A stretch of 6,296 nucleotides of DNA from JABWCE01 sp046154525 (GTDB taxonomy: Bacteria; Bacteroidota; Bacteroidia; NS11-12g; UBA9320), in contig JBJXDS010000292.1 of the NCBI GenBank assembly GCA_046154525.1, forward strand, positions 1-6,296. Reading direction: 5' to 3'. Below, piece by piece: positions 6,234 through 6,296 of the stretch (position 1 is its first letter; each line of letters opens with the position of its first letter). Made by a program: the position numbers and the translations under genes. The notes beneath the pieces were generated by a model that ran no database searches, was not told the DNA's origin, and saw only the letters and a program-made list of their open reading frames with translations.

Positions 6234-6296
6234 TCAAAACTTTATATTATCAAACACCAGCGTCAATTGCAAACCAATAGCTGCAGCCAAACAAAA
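6234..6296 (-). CDS. Possible C-terminal end of an unidentified, perhaps beta-barrel, protein
   Basis: One minus-strand frame stays open from the window edge to a TGA at 6234-6236, giving 20 residues: FCLAAAIGLQLTLVFDNIKF. The end has alternating hydrophobic residues (IGLQLTLVF) and a terminal phenylalanine, as in the last strand of many outer-membrane beta-barrels. Its orientation matches every other gene, and it stops before the repeats begin. Twenty codons without a stop is weak evidence, so the frame may be chance and no function is assigned. Confidence 0.35.
   Translation of the reverse strand, partial: FCLAAAIGLQLTLVFDNIKF

Overview
The window comes from a member of the phylum Bacteroidota. 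Three things support this: a SprA/Sov-type secretion protein lying directly behind ruvA, promoter-like sequences of the Bacteroidota form (TAnnTTTG, one with an upstream TTTG 19 bases away), and A/T-rich gene starts without clear Shine-Dalgarno sequences. The sequence alone does not allow a confident call below phylum level.

All recognised genes lie on the minus strand, so transcription runs from high to low coordinates. In that order the window holds: the last 20 codons of an unidentified protein (6234-6296); a 158-base gap with a tandem pair of small inverted repeats, a 7-base periodic repeat and the lpd promoter; lpd, dihydrolipoyl dehydrogenase (4690-6075); a 162-base gap with two palindromic elements in opposite orientation flanking another 7-base repeat array; a glyoxalase II-like metallo-hydrolase (3877-4527); a small four-helix membrane protein (3414-3833); ruvA (2751-3335); and the first 895 codons of sprA (2687 down to the window edge).

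The genes do not form one pathway. Lpd is central metabolism, the hydrolase is probably thioester detoxification, RuvA resolves Holliday junctions, and SprA is the outer-membrane pore of the type IX secretion system (T9SS). The ruvA-sprA adjacency is known from other Bacteroidota. The spacing suggests separate transcription starts in front of lpd, the membrane protein and sprA.

The largest gene, sprA, is easy to miss because it runs off the window and appears to start at TTG rather than ATG. I found no new multi-gene system. The least explained material is the repeat content of the two longer gaps: palindromes resembling dispersed Bacteroidota intergenic repeats, and two separate arrays sharing a seven-base unit close to NTTGAAA.
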